Assembly: GCA_963575745.1 (NCBI GenBank)
Contig: CAUYUJ010014591.1
Location: forward strand, 258,021 to 322,020
Direction of reading: 5' to 3'
DNA: 64,000 bases
From: Prorocentrum cordatum
Lineage: Eukaryota > Sar > Dinophyceae > Prorocentrales > Prorocentraceae
In this document: piece by piece, positions 1-12,559 of the stretch
How the letters are laid out: every line of letters starts with the position of its first letter
How positions within the stretch are numbered: the stretch's first letter is position 1
The notes under the pieces: generated by a model
Database searches by the model: none
What the model was told of the DNA's origin: nothing
Seen by the model: the letters and a program-made list of their open reading frames with translations, nothing else
Made by a program: the position numbers and the translations under genes

Positions 1-185
1 TACTACGACTACTACTACTACTACTGCTACTACTACTACTACTACTACTACAAATATATCACGACTGCTACCATTACCGCTACTACTACCACCGCTACCG
101 CTGCCACTTCTCTTGCTACTACACTTAGTTTTACAAAAGCAACAGCTAGTGTTATGCTTACTGCTACTACTACTACTACTACGAC

Positions 186-218
<33 letters not shown>

Positions 219-465
219 GGCTACTGCTATTACTGCTACGACTACGATTACTAATACTGTTACGACTACTACTACTAGTTCTACTACTAATGCTACTCCC
301 ACTTCCAGTGATATTTTTTCGACGACTATTATTACTACTAATACTGACACTACTATTACTACTACTACTACTGCTGCTGCTACTACTACTAATACTATTA
401 CTACTACTACTACCACTGCGAATACCATTCGTATTATTACAACTACTACTACTACGACTACTACG

Positions 466-512
<47 letters not shown>

Positions 513-738
513 TCCTACCACTACTACTACTACGACTATTACTACTGGTACGGCGACTGCTACTACTGCTACTACTTTATTACTGCTAGTATTAGTACGA
601 GTAGTATTGTTATTATTATTATTATTACAACGACTACTACTATTACGAATGCTAGTAGTAGTATTACTACTGCTACCAGTGCTAGTACTACGACTACTAC
701 TACAATTTCTTTGGCCTTTACTTCTATCAATACTGTTG

Positions 739-793
<55 letters not shown>

Positions 794-835
794 ACCTCCA
801 TTGCTATGTCGATTGCCACTACTCATACCCATATT
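1..835. repeat. Degenerate TAC/ACT trinucleotide array
   Basis: Almost every codon-sized step is TAC, ACT or CTA, with scattered single-base variants. All six frames give homopolymer-like peptides (poly-T, poly-L, poly-V), so the long open frames here are repeat artefacts. It grades into a GGATTC repeat near 836. Confidence 0.9.
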
Positions 836-1600
836 ACAGATACCTTGGGATTCTTAAGGGTTCCATGAGGATTCTTAGGAATCCCTTAGGGATTTTGAAG
901 GAATCCCTTAATGATACCTTAGGGATTCTGAAGGGGTCCCCAAGGATACCCAAGGAATTCTTGAGGATTCAATAAGGATACCTGAGGGATTCTTAAGGAT
1001 TCCTTTTTAGGATTCTTAAGGATTCCTGTGCGATTCTTCAGGATTCCTTAGGGATGCGTATGGAGTCCCTAGGGATTCCCCAGGGAGTCTCAAGGATTCC
1101 CTAAGGATCCCTGAGGATTCCTTACGGATTCGGAAGGATTCCCTGAGGACTCCCTAGGGATTCTTAAGGATTCAGCAGGGATTCCCTGAGGATGCTCAAG
1201 GATTCCTCAGGGATTCTTAAGGACTCCCTGAGGACTCCCTGGGGATTCTTATGGATTCAGTAAGGATCCCCTCACGATTCTCAAGGATTCTTTAAGGATT
1301 CTGAAGGATTCCTTTAGGATTCCGAAGGATTCCCTAGGGATTCTTAAGGATTCCCTAAGGATCCCCGAAGGATCCCCTAAGGTTTCTTAGGGATTCCATC
1401 GGGATTTTTCAGGATTTCCTAAGGATTCCCAAGGTATTCTTAAGGATTCCGTAAGGATTCCCTAGGGATTCTTTAGAATTCCCGAAGGATACCTTAGGGC
1501 TCCTTAATGGACTCTTATCCCAAAGGGCTCCCTAAGGATTCCCTAGGGGACCTTTAGGGAATCCCTGAGGATTCCTGAACGATTCTGAAGGATTCCCTAG
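836..1600. repeat. GGATTC degenerate tandem repeat
   Basis: Dozens of imperfect units of about 10-13 bases are built on AAGGATTCCCTAGGGATTC, often locally palindromic because CCTAAGG and CCTTAGG alternate. No unit length is strictly kept. The same family returns at 1935-2520 and 9905-10165. Confidence 0.85.
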
Positions 1601-1934
1601 GATGTTGTGTTGTGTTGTTCGCCCCCCCCCCCCCCCTTCGGATTGACAGGGGGGGCAGTGCCGGCCTTCTCCACTGTGGTGGAACCGGCGGATCCGCTCC
1701 CGCACCCCGGGGGGGCCATGCCGGCCTTAACCTTGTTGTTGTTGTTGTTTTTTCGGTAAGGCGTTGGCACCGGCCTCGGCTTGTTGTTTAGATCTTCTTG
1801 TTTTCAAAATTCCAGTGCTTATCCTCAAGGGTAAGCAAGTTTCCAGCAACCGAGGACTTGCCTCACGGGGCCGGAGAAGGGGCGGGCACTGGGGCGACAG
1901 CGCAAGGTGCCCCACGGGGCCGGAGAAGGGGTCG
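1601..1934. other. Non-repetitive spacer, no gene seen
   Basis: It contains C and G homopolymer runs near 1622 and 1650 and a short GTT run near 1733. Two similar segments ending in a GGGGCCGGAGAAGGGG motif lie at about 1865-1930. No protein homology was recognised. Confidence 0.6.
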
Positions 1935-2520
1935 GCATTCCTGGCGCGTTTCCAGAGGTTTCCCCAGGATTTCCGCGAATCCCTTAGGATTCCTATGGAT
2001 TTCTGAGGATTCTTCCGGACTCTCTAGGGTCCCCAAGGATTCCTTAGGACCCCCCAGGAGTCCTCGGGATTCCTCAGGAGCCATTCCGCGGGACTCCCGA
2101 GGATCCCTCAGGATCCTCCAGGATTCCTCAGGCTCCTTCCGGAGTCCCCTGGATTCCTCAGGATCCCCCAGGAATCCTTGGGATCCCAAGTGATTCTTCA
2201 GGATCTTCCCATGGGGTTCTCAGGATTCCGTTGGGCTCCACAGGATTCTTCAGGATATCTTCAAATTTTTCAGGATCCCCAAGGATTCCTCAGGACACTT
2301 CAGGATTCCTCATCCACCATGTCTCCTCAGGACGCCTACGGACTCATTATGATCCCCTATGATTCCTCAGGATCCCGTCAGGGTGCCCCTCAGGACTCCT
2401 CAGCGTTATTCAGGATTCCCAGGATTCCTCATGTTTCCTCAGGATTCCTGAGGACCCCCTTGGGATTCCAAAGGATCCCCTAAAGGTCTCCTAAGGACGC
2501 CTGGGGGGGTTCTGGAGGAT
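1935..2520. repeat. GGATTC/GGATCC degenerate tandem repeat
   Basis: Units are built on TCAGGATTCCTCAGGATCC, the same family as the array at 836-1600 but with CTCAGGA rather than TTAAGGA spacing. Open frames on both strands are by-products. Confidence 0.85.
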
Positions 2521-2689
2521 TCCCGAGCTTTTCCCTGATTGCGATGGGCCGTCCGAGCTGTGGATGTCGAAGTTCTTCGGAATAGGTGGTGGCAGTGCTT
2601 TCTTGGGCGGGATATCTGGGCGAGGGGATATCGGGCCTTGCGTGCCAGAAACGCCCCCTTATGATGGGGTGTGGTATCCAGAATGATGC

Positions 2690-4313
2690 ACGAGACAGGT
2701 GGAAGCGTGGCGCATGATTGTGACATGATTGTTATTGTTATTGTTGTAGTCGTGGTTGTGGTTGTGGTTGTTGTTGTTATTATTATTTTTGTTGTGCTTG
2801 CTGTGGTGGTGGTGGTTGTGGTTGTGGATGTTGTTGTTGTGGGTTGTGGTGTCGATGTTGATGTGATGTTGACGGTGTTGTTGAGTTCTCACTGCTGAGT
2901 ACAAATAATGACTGATCCCCTTCTGGTGATCATTGTGTTTTTTTTTCAAGTGAAGTGCTTCCCCAGGTCTCGCACCTTGTTTTCTCACCAGGGAGAATCA
3001 CTAGGGTCGAACTGCGCTGTTGGCACCCAGGTTACAACGACAACGGCTCTCGCCTGAGACTTCCTCGTCGTTTAGCCAGGACTTCCGAACCCGCCTGAGA
3101 CTTCTTCACAGTTTTCTCGGGAATCGCGCTCTCCTTTGGGGATTCATTATCATGTATTCAGGAATCGCTTTCTCGGGGCTCTGGAGTCGCGCTCTCGCTG
3201 GAGACTTGCTTGCAATTATTTCAAGAAGCGCGCTCTTCCGTTGGAGAATCCGGCAATTTACTCAAGCGCCGCGCTCCCGACACTCAGGCACCCAGGAGTC
3301 GCGCTCACGCTTAGGATTCCATCCCAGCTTACTTCGGAATCTTGATCTCGCGGCCCTTCGCGGCCCCGTTGCATCCGTGGCCCCCTCACTGCCCTTCGTG
3401 GCCTCGTTGCAGCCGTTCGTGGCCCCATCGGTGCCCTTCGTGGCCCCGTGGCTTCCTCGCTGCTCTCAGTGGCCCCATATATGCATGCCCTTCGTGACCC
3501 CCGCTCGTTCGCGCCCGTCGTGGCCCCATATGCATGCGCTTCGTTGCCCCGCCGTCGCCCTTCGTGGCCCCCTCGCTGCCCTTCGTGGCCCCGTTGCTGC
3601 CCTCCGTGGCCCGGTCCTTGTCTTTTGCGGCCCAATCTACGCATGCCCTTCGTGGCCCCCGCTCGTTCGCGACTGTGGTGGCCTCATATGCATGCCTTTC
3701 ATGGCTCTGCTGTCGCCATTTGTGGCCCCCGTTGCAGCCCTTCCTGGCCCCGTTGCAGCCCTTCGTGGCCACGTGGTTGCCCTCTGTGGGTCCGCATTAT
3801 CAGCCCTTCGTGGCCCCCTCTCGTTCGCCCTCTACGTGGCCTCATACGCATGCCCTTCGTGGCCCCGCTGTCACCCTTCGTGGCCCCCTTGCTGCCCTTC
3901 GTGGCCCCATCACAGCTCTTCGTGGCTCTGCTGTCGTTGTCGCTCTCGCTTTCGCTGTCGCTTTCGCTGTCGCTTTCACTCGTCGTCGTCGTCGGCGTCG
4001 TCGTCTTGGTCGGTTCCCTTGTCCGTCCCTGGTGGGGTCGGGTTGCCGCCGGTCAGCGCTGCCGGCTGGCCAGACCGACGGTCCGCGGCCGCCCCGCCGC
4101 TTGCCCGGGCCCGGCTTGCAGGGAAGAAAGACAACACCTCCGAAGAGGGCACGATCGAAGACGAACAGAGCGTTCATCGAGGGTTCGGGAAATATACGTT
4201 GAATGACATTCGAGCAGATAAGAGCGAAAAGTCTTTCATTGATTGCTGTTGATGATGATGTTGTTGTTGATGCTGTTGTTGTTATTGTTGTTGTTGTTGT
4301 TGTTGTTGTTGTT

Positions 4314-4362
<49 letters not shown>

Positions 4363-4372
4363 GTGTTGGTGT

Positions 4373-4403
<31 letters not shown>

Positions 4404-4420
4404 CTCCTACTATTGAACAG
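2690..4420. repeat. Higher-order repeat block 1
   Basis: In order: a GTT array (2725-2895), a spacer with a TGAAGTGC...CCAGGTCTCGCACC box (2948-2985), units with GCGCTCTCGC (3055-3330), a CTTCGTGGCCCC array (3350-3935), a CTTTCGCTGTCG run (3940-3990), a GTCGTCGTCGTCG run (3991-4010), a box reading GAGGGTTCGGGAAATATACG (4178-4197) that ends in GAGCAGATAAGAGC, and a second GTT array (4230-4400). Equivalent pieces return in the same order at 4400-5160. Confidence 0.6.
3350..3935. repeat. CTTCGTGGCCCC short satellite
   Basis: More than 20 imperfect units of about 18-24 bases centre on CCTTCGTGGCCCCGTTGC. Unit length is often a multiple of three, which keeps frames open on both strands without implying coding. 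The core matches satellites at 5590-5910 and 62690-63400. Confidence 0.85.
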
Positions 4421-5160
4421 TAGTTTTTGTCGACCCCCACCTCAATTGAAGTGCCCTTCCTGGGGGTCGCAACCCATTTTTTCATCAGGGAAAGTCTTCC
4501 TCAAACTGTATTCTTGTTTCCCGAACTCCAACAACCACGGCTCCCGCCCCGCCTGATACGTTCTCACAATTGATTCCCACATCGCGCTCTCGCCAGGGAC
4601 TTGCTCACAATTTATTCAAGAATCGTGCTCTCGCGTCGGGCTTTCTCGCGATTTATTCAATCGCCGTGTCCTCGACATTCAGGATTCACGCTCTCGCTGT
4701 GGATTTCCGCACGATTGATTTGGGAATCGAGCTGTCGCTCGAGACTTTTTCGCGGTTCATGCAGGACGCACGCTTCAGCAACCCGCTTGCTCGACCTGAC
4801 CGCCTGGGCCCTCCTTCCCGACCCGCCTGGTAGGGACTACCCGCTCGCTCGATCTGTCCGTCTGGTTTTGCCACGTGTGCTCTGCTCCTAGCACCCCTTC
4901 TCCTTGTTTCTCTCGTGCTCCATCCTCCTCTCTCCCCCTTTTGTCCCTTCCTTCCATCCGTCCTCTTTTCTCCTTCCTCAGGGGCTGCACGAAATACACG
5001 TTGCAGGTAAGAAAGATATGCTCCTAGGGGTACGGTCGAAGACGAAAAGGGCGGGTATCGAGGGTTCGGGATATACGTGTTGAGTGGCACGCGAGCAGAT
5101 AAGAGCCAACAGTGTTAAAATGATTGTTGTTGTTATTGTTGGTTTTGTTGTTGATGATGA
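4400..5160. repeat. Higher-order repeat block 2
   Basis: A TTGAAGTGCCCTTCC box (4446-4460) is followed by GCGCTCTCGC units (4560-4760), a CT-rich stretch (4880-4980), and a box at 5031-5106 whose GAGGGTTCGGG and GAGCAGATAAGAGC ends match block 1 at 4145-4226. A short GTT run follows. The CTTCGTGGCCCC array of block 1 is missing. Confidence 0.55.
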
Positions 5161-5261
5161 AGCGGGCTGCCGGGCGCCCGGGAGTGTGGGGGGGGGCGGG
5201 CGAACAACGAACAGCAAAACAACGATGCCCGACAAGGGCCAATCGGGTCTGTATGGTGTTA

Positions 5262-5365
5262 CATAGGGTACCCCATGAGGTTCGATACGGATTCCATAGG
5301 GGTCCCATGAGGTTCTGTAGGGATTCCATAGGGGTCCCATGCTGTCTTGTAGGGATCCCACAGGT
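5262..5365. repeat. Short GGTCCCATGAGG repeat
   Basis: Three to four units carry GGGGTCCCATGAGGTTCTG followed by GGGATTCCATA. This is the same family as the long 33-bp satellite at 7505-8105. Confidence 0.7.
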
Positions 5366-5589
5366 GCCCCAGGAGGCCTCGGGTCGGGGCCGACCGGTCG
5401 TACACCGTACCTGGGTGCGCGGTTGAAGTGGAAGTCTTTACAACTTATCCAGGAATCGCGCTCTCGCGTGCTACTTCCTCACAATAAATTGATACGCAGC
5501 GCCCCCAACACTCTGGAATCACGCTCTCGCAGTGGATTTCCTTCAGGTTTTCTCTGGGATCGTGCTATCGCTACGTAAACACTTCCTCG

Positions 5590-5910
5590 TGATTCATGTT
5601 GGACTTCGACGCACCCTTCACCCGTTTCGTGGCCCCAGTGGGCTTCACCGAAGGATTCGGGTCAATTTCGGCACACCCCTCACACGCTTCGTGGCCCCAC
5701 TGGGGGCTCAGCCGAAGGCCTCGGGTCCAGTTCGGCACATCCTTCACACGTTTCGTGGCCCCAGTAGGTTTCCGAAGGTTTCGGGCCAATTTCGGCACAC
5801 CCCTCACACGTTTCGTGGCCCCAGTGGGCTTCACCGAAGGTTTCGACGATTTTTGACGCACCCCTCACGCTATGTGGCCCCACAGGGGGATTCCACCGAA
5901 GCCCTCGGGC
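5590..5910. repeat. 60-bp satellite with TTTCGTGGCCCCA core
   Basis: Five units of about 60 bases contain CACACGTTTCGTGGCCCCA then GGCTTCACCGAAGG and TCGGGCCAATTTCGGCAC. The core is shared with the left-end array at 3350-3935 and with the 110-bp satellite at 62690-63400. Confidence 0.85.
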
Positions 5911-5916
5911 CCAGTC

Positions 5917-5969
<53 letters not shown>

Positions 5970-6561
5970 CTAGTATTACCACCACTACTACGACTACTAC
6001 CCGTATTGCTATTACTACTATTACTATTGCTAGTACCACCACGACTTCAGCTACTACTACGCTACTACTAGTACTGGCTAGTACTGCTGGTCTTGCTACT
6101 ATTACTACTACTATTCCTCTTATTTCTATCGCTACTACAACTACTACTACCACTGCTACTACTACCGCTACTACTACTTCTAGTACTGCTACTGCTGCGA
6201 CTACTACTGCTTCCATCACTATTATTCATATTAGTAGTACTAATACTGACACCACTGCTATCAGTACTCCTCCTACTACTACTACTACTACTACTACAAC
6301 TACCACTTCTATTACTTCTGCTAGTACTCGTAGTACTAGTACTCGTCATAGTATTAGTACTGGTACGCTTATTGGTGCTACTATTTCTACTACTACATCT
6401 ACTACTACTACCACCACCACTACTACTCTTACCACCTGTACTTCAGTAGGTTTCTTATTCCTATCAGTACTATCACAACTACTATTCATAGTACTATTAC
6501 TACTTCTACTACTACCACTGCTACTACTACCACTTCTACTGCTACTGTTTGTATTACTACA

Positions 6562-6598
<37 letters not shown>

Positions 6599-7182
6599 TC
6601 ACTACGACTACGACTACGACTACGACTACGACGACTACTGCTACGACTACCACTTCTACTATTACTATTACTACGACTATGATTTCTACTACACATACTA
6701 CCACTACTATGATTACTACTACTGTTTCTACGATCTGTTTTTTCCTTACCCTTGTCGCTGCTACTACAACTACTACCACAACCACAACTACTACCACGAC
6801 TTCTACTGCTACTACTACTACTACTATTGCTTTTGCGACTAGTACTTTCACTGCTACCACTACAACAACCACTGCTACATTACTGCGACTACTAATACTA
6901 CTACTACCACTACCACTACTACTACTACTACTATTATTACTACTACTACTACTACTGCTACTACTATTACTATTAGTACGACTACTACTACACATACTAC
7001 CACTACTAGTATACTACTACTACTACTACTTCTACTACTACTACTATCACAATTCGTTTCATCAAAAAAGTATATTACTGCCACTTCCACGACTACTTCC
7101 CCTACTACTACTACTGCCACTACTACTACGACTACTGACTGCTACCACTGGCCTACTACTCCTACTACTACTACTACTACTA

Positions 7183-7237
<55 letters not shown>

Positions 7238-7422
7238 GACAATTACTACTACTACTACTACTACTACTACGACTACTACTACTACTACTACTACTAGTAC
7301 TACTACATCTACATCCACTAGTATGGCGAGTACTACTACGACTATTATTATTAGTACGATTATTCTCATTACTACTGCGACGACAACGACTATGACTACT
7401 ACTATTTCTACTACTACTACTG

Positions 7423-7465
<43 letters not shown>

Positions 7466-7504
7466 CACTACTCGTACTAGTACTAGTACTACTACTAGTA
7501 GGGT
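5917..7504. repeat. Long degenerate TAG/TAC trinucleotide array
   Basis: It opens with a TAG run, then continues as TAC/ACT with many variants to 7504. One short non-trinucleotide patch lies near 7045-7075. The long open frames (poly-S, poly-V, poly-T) are repeat translations. Confidence 0.9.
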
Positions 7505-8105
7505 GGGTCGGTAGGTATCCCATACGGGTTCCATGAGGGTCTGATTGGATCCCATCGGGATCCCATGATAATCCCGTAAGGATCCCACAGGGTACCATGA
7601 GTGTCTGATGGGATCCCATAGGAACCCCATGAAAGTCTGCAGGGGTACCATATTCCATGGGGATCCCATGAGGGTCTGTAGGGGTCCCATAGGGATCCCA
7701 TGAGGGTCTGATGAGATCCCGTAAGGATCCCAAACGGATCCCATGAGGGTCTGTAGGGGTCCCATAGGGATCCCATGAGGCTCTGTAGGGATCCCATAGG
7801 GATCCCATGAGGGTCTGTAGGGATCCCATAAGGATCCCACAGGGATCCCATGAGGGTCTGTAGTGATCCCAAAAGGATCCCATGGGGTCTGTAGGGATTC
7901 CATAGGGATTCCAGCAGGGTCTGTAGGGGTTCCATATGGATCTTATGAGGGTCTGTAGAGATCCCACAGGGATCTCGTGAGGGTCTGTAGGGATCCCATT
8001 GGGGTCCCATAGGGATCTCATGAGGGTCTGTAGGAGTTCCATAGGGATCCCATAGGGATCCCGGGTATGTAGGGGGTCCCACAGGGATCCCATGAGGGTT
8101 TGTAG
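7505..8105. repeat. 33-bp satellite, GGGATCCCATGAGGGTCTG
   Basis: About 17 units of 33-36 bases read GGGATCCCATGAGGGTCTG then TAGGGATCCCATA. Neighbouring units differ by a few bases. Open frames such as the 343-residue minus-strand one come from this array joined to the trinucleotide array beside it. Confidence 0.9.
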
Positions 8106-8351
8106 ATATTCCTATGGTAATCGCCTCGCCAGTGCACTCTTGCATCATGGAGGTCGGTTTCGGTGGATGTGCGAAAGGGTATGTGTTCAGTTTCTTTTTT
8201 GTTGCTTTGTCTTTTGGCGTTGTTCTGTTGTTCTGGTGTTCGTTGTTCGGGGGGTCGGGGGGGACCAGGTGCCCAGCAGCCGGGGTCGCCCCCGGGGGGA
8301 AGCCGGCCAGCCGGGTCCCGTGGGACCGGGTACCCGGCGGCTGGCTTCACC

Positions 8352-8389
<38 letters not shown>

Positions 8390-8434
8390 GCTGTTGTTGT
8401 TTGTTGTTGTTGTTGTTGTTGTGGTTGTTGTGGT

Positions 8435-8468
<34 letters not shown>

Positions 8469-9240
8469 GTTGTTGGTGTGTTTGTTGTTATGGTATTTGT
8501 TGCTACTGCTGCTGTTGTCGACGATCATGATGATAGTGATGGTTGTGGCGATTAGAATTACTGTGGTTGGGATGGTGGTGGGATGAGAAGATGGTCAATG
8601 CCACCTAGTCAGTGCCAGTGTTGACGATGGGCCATGAGAAAACGCCGCCCCGTCCAGCCCAGCGTGCAGCAAACTGCGCAATGTTATGTCCGTGGTTCTC
8701 CTGCGCAAGCTTCTCGGTTCTCGCAGCGCTCCCTCTTCCCACCTGTCCTGCGGTTTCATCGCCCTCCCCCGCCTCCTATAATGGTCTCCCCTCCTCGTCG
8801 CTTCTTCCTCCCTCCCCTTCCTCCTCCTCCTCCTCCTGCCCCTGAACGGCGTGAGGGCCCGAGTTTGAAAACAAAGTTGGGGCCTCAGGAGAGGTCACGG
8901 AGCTGGCGCCCTTTGAGGAGCTGGCCCTGGCAGATGTCACAGGGCAGGTGTCCCATCTCTGCAGTGTGCTCTAGAGCGCAGTGGGCCAAGCGATGCTCTG
9001 TACGCGCTCTGTGCGCGACCACACTTCGCTAGACCTCTCTTTTCAGTAAAGAAGTCGTAAGGAAGCTGCTGTTTATCACGCGTGCGCGCAACGTGCTCGC
9101 GAGACCCACCATACGGACCGTGCGCCGCGATGCACAGCAACTGACCTGGTACACCGCGAGGCTCGTGTACCTCTGCCAGCTTGGGTCACGCGCCTCCGGC
9201 GCCAGAAGGGGAGATAGGGGAGAGGGACAATCAGACGGAG
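8106..9240. other. Spacer with GTT array, no gene recognised
   Basis: 8110-8350 is mixed sequence, 8350-8500 is a GTT array, and 8515-9240 is apparently unique. The unique part shows no protein family I can name and no extended coding-like composition in one frame. Confidence 0.6.
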
Positions 9241-9835
9241 GATGAGAAGAATGAGGAGGAGGAGGAGGAGGAGGAGGCGAAGGCGAACGAGGAGGAGGAG
9301 GAGGAGGAGGAGGAAGAGGAGGCGGAGGAGGAGGATGAGGACGAGGGGGAGGAGGAACAAGAGGAGGAGGAGCAGGAACAATAATAGCACTGGTAGTAAT
9401 AAGACAAATAATAAGAACACGATGAAGAACATAATAATGATTCTACTAAGAATAGTCAGAATACAAAGAAGAGGAGGAGGAGAAATACTACTGATAATAA
9501 TATTCACAATAATAAGCAATAGTAGTGCTAAAACCAATAATAATAAGTATCATTAGTACTAATACGAAGTATCAAACCATTACTAATAGTAAGAAGGGGC
9601 ACGCTAATGCTATCGCTAAAATTCGGAACCATAACAACTAGTAGTAACAATACTAATACTAACAATGATACTAAGAGTAATGATACTACTAATGAGACTA
9701 ATAATACTAAGAACAGTAAATACTAAGAAGACGAGTAATACTACTATTGCTAAGACAACATAAGTATCCCGGCAAAGCAACCTAACAGCGATGTGTATAA
9801 GCATATCTGGACGCATCCCCTTTCAGATTCAGGTG
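9241..9835. repeat. GAG array followed by AT-rich degenerate trinucleotides
   Basis: GAG/GGA repeats run to about 9380. After that, AAT/ACT-like triplets with frequent stops run to about 9835. Confidence 0.8.
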
Positions 9836-9904
9836 ATAATCCAGTTGTAGAATTCTGCTGTTCTCGCAGTCGCAGTCGCATTCGCAATGGCAGTCGCAGT
9901 GGCA

Positions 9905-10168
9905 ACGACCTTAGGATCCAATGGAGTCCTAAGGATTCCTAGGGATTCCTAAGGCATCCTTAGGTATCCTTAGGAATCCATGGGAATCCTTAGGAAACTT
10001 AGGAATCCTGATTCCTAGGGATCCCTAGGGATTCCTAAGGATTCCCGAGGAATCCTAAGGATTCCTAAGGATTCCTGAGGATGCTTAACTATGCCTACGG
10101 ATTCCGAAGGATGCCTACGGATTCCTAAGGATTCCTAGGGATTCCTAAGGATTCCTATGGATTCCTAC
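9905..10168. repeat. GGATTCCTAAGG degenerate tandem repeat
   Basis: Imperfect units of AAGGATTCCTAGGGATTCCT, the same family as 836-1600. Confidence 0.85.
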
Positions 10169-11065
10169 GGATGTCCCAGCCTGCCTCAGTTTCAGCCTCA
10201 GCCTCAGCCTGCCTCGGCTTGCCTCAGCCTCAGCCTCAGCCTGCCTCAGCCTCAGCCTCAGCCTGCCTCAGCCTCAGCCTCAGCCTGCCTCGGCCTCAGC
10301 CTCGGCCTCAGCCTCAGCCTCAGCCTCAGCCTCGCCTCGGCAGCTCAGCCTCAGCCTGCCTCAGCTCCTCAGCCTCCTCAAGCCTCAGCCTGCCCGGCTT
10401 GCCTCAGCCTCCTCAGCCTGCCTCGGCTCAGCCTGCCTCGGCCTCAGCCTGCCTCAGCAGCCTCGCCTCCCTCCTCTCCCCCCCCCCTCCCCCCCCCCCT
10501 TCCCCCCCCCCCCCCCCATTCAGCCTCAGTGTCCAGCTTCGGTGCCTCGGCCTATCCTCAGCCTCCTCAGCCCCTCATCTCAGCCTCACCTTGTGCCTCA
10601 GCCTGCCTCTGCCATCAGCCTCGCCTCGGCCTCAGCCTCGGCCTGCCTCAGCCTCAGCCTGCCTCAGCCTCAGCCTCAGCCTCAGCCTCAGCCTGCCTCA
10701 GCCTCAGCCTCAGCCTGCCTCAGCCTCAGCCTCAGCCTGCTTCAGCCTCAGCATCAGGCCTTCAGCCTCGGCCTCAGCCTCAGCCTGCTCAGCTCAGCCT
10801 GCATCAGCCTCAGCCTCAGCCTCAGCCTGCCTCCATCAGCCTGCCTCAGCCTCAGCCTCAGCCTGCCTCAGCCTCAGCTTGCTCAGCCTCCTCAGCTCAG
10901 CCTGCTCAGCCTCAGCCTGCCTCAGCCTCAGCCTGGCCTCAGCCTCAGCCTGCCTCGGCCTCAGCCTGCGTCAGCCTCAGCCTCAGCCTGCCTCAGCCTC
11001 AGCCTGCCTCAGCCTCAGCCTGCCTCGGCGTGCCTCAGCCTCAGCCTCAGCCTGCCTCAGCTCGG
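10169..11065. repeat. CAGCCT hexanucleotide array
   Basis: A long array of CAGCCT with periodic CAGCCTGCCT variants and a C-rich interruption at 10480-10517. All three plus frames stay open (Ser-Ala, Pro-Gln and Leu-Ser repeats) because the period is six, so no protein is inferred. Confidence 0.92.
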
Positions 11066-11412
11066 GCATTCAAAATATGGCACAGGACTGGTGTTCTGGG
11101 AGCACGAAGATCACGAAGTGGCCCACAGTTGGCTCCGGGCAATGAAACTATGATACAGGAATGGTGTTCTGGGAACACGAAGAACACGAAGTGGTTTACA
11201 GTTGGCTCCGGGCATTCAAAATGTGGCCTGGGAAGGGTGTTCTGGGAAGACGAAGAACACGACGAAATGGCCTACAGATGGCTCCGGCATTCAACATGTG
11301 GCCTGGGAATGGTGTTTTGGGAACACGAAGAACACGAAGTGGCCTACAGTTGGCTCGGGGCATTCAAAATGTGGCCTGGGAATGGTGTTCTGGGAACACG
11401 AAGAGTAGGAAT
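11066..11412. repeat. 72-bp minisatellite
   Basis: Nearly five copies of a unit of about 72 bases contain GGGCATTCAAAATGTGGCC, GGTGTTCTGGGAACACGAAG and AGTTGGCTCCGG. The unit is 24 codons long, so frames stay open across it. Copies differ by several substitutions and small indels. Confidence 0.9.
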
Positions 11413-11559
11413 CCATAGGAAACTAGGAATTTATTGGAGCCCTGGGGAGTCCCCGGGTTCCCCGGCTTCTCCCGGCACCCGCCCAGACCCCCCTGGGGAG
11501 TCAAGATGCTTTCTTTCGAGCCCACTAGAAACCTATCAGTCTTCGCTGTTAGGTAAGAA

Positions 11560-11606
11560 GATGAGGAAGAGGAGTAATAATAGAAACAAAAATAGTAATG
11601 ATAATA

Positions 11607-11682
<76 letters not shown>

Positions 11683-11904
11683 GGATGATGATGATGATGA
11701 TGATGCTAGTAATAGTAATAGTATTCATACGAGTAAGAGTAATAATAACACGAATAATAATAAACTAATACTATTAATACTAAGAATAATCATATTCATA
11801 ATCATAGTAATGCTGAGACTCGCACTACTAATAATAATACGTATAATCATAGTAAGAAGAAGCATAATAATGATAGTAATAAGAATAATTTGACTGATAA
11901 GAAC

Positions 11905-11935
<31 letters not shown>

Positions 11936-11964
11936 TATATAAATAATAATAATAAATAATAATA

Positions 11965-12001
<37 letters not shown>

Positions 12002-12040
12002 TAATAATAATAATAATATAATATAATTAATAATAATAAT

Positions 12041-12098
<58 letters not shown>

Positions 12099-12545
12099 TA
12101 TAATATAATTAATTAATAATAATAATAATAATAATAATAATGATGATGAGGAGGAGGAGGAGGAGGAGGAGGAGGAGGGGAGGAGGAGGAGGAGGAGGAG
12201 GAGGAGGAGGAGGAGGAGGAGGAGGAGGAGGAGGAGGAGGAGGAGGAGGAGGAGGAGGAGGTGGAGGAGGAGGAGGAGGAGGAGGAGGAGGAGGAGGAGG
12301 AGGAGGAGGAGGAGGAGGAGGAGGAGAGGAGGAGGGGAGGAGGAGGAGGAGGAGAGGAGGAGGAGGAGGAGGAGGAGGAGGAGGAGGAGGAGGAAGGAGG
12401 AGAGGAGGAGGAGGAGGAGGAGGAGGAGGAGGAGGAGGAGGAGGAGGAGGAGGAGGAGGAGGAGGAGGAGGAGGCGGAGGAGGAGGAGGAGGAGGAGGAG
12501 GAGGAGGAGGAGGAGGAGGGGACGGAGGAGGAGTGGGAGGAGGAG
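11560..12545. repeat. GAT, AAT and GGA trinucleotide arrays
   Basis: A GAT array (11606-11705) is followed by AT-rich triplets and an AAT array (11905-12140), then a nearly pure GGA array to about 12545. Predicted poly-Gly, poly-Glu and poly-Pro frames here are not genes. Confidence 0.92.
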
Positions 12546-12559
12546 GCGCAGGGTTGTTG

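Noticed and set aside
7505-8105. CRISPR-like array
   Set aside because: The 33-bp units abut with no unique spacers and the context is eukaryotic. It is a satellite.
10157-11893. 578-residue open frame
   Set aside because: It joins a CAGCCT array, a 72-bp minisatellite and a GAT array. All periods are multiples of three, so openness is automatic, and there is no domain.
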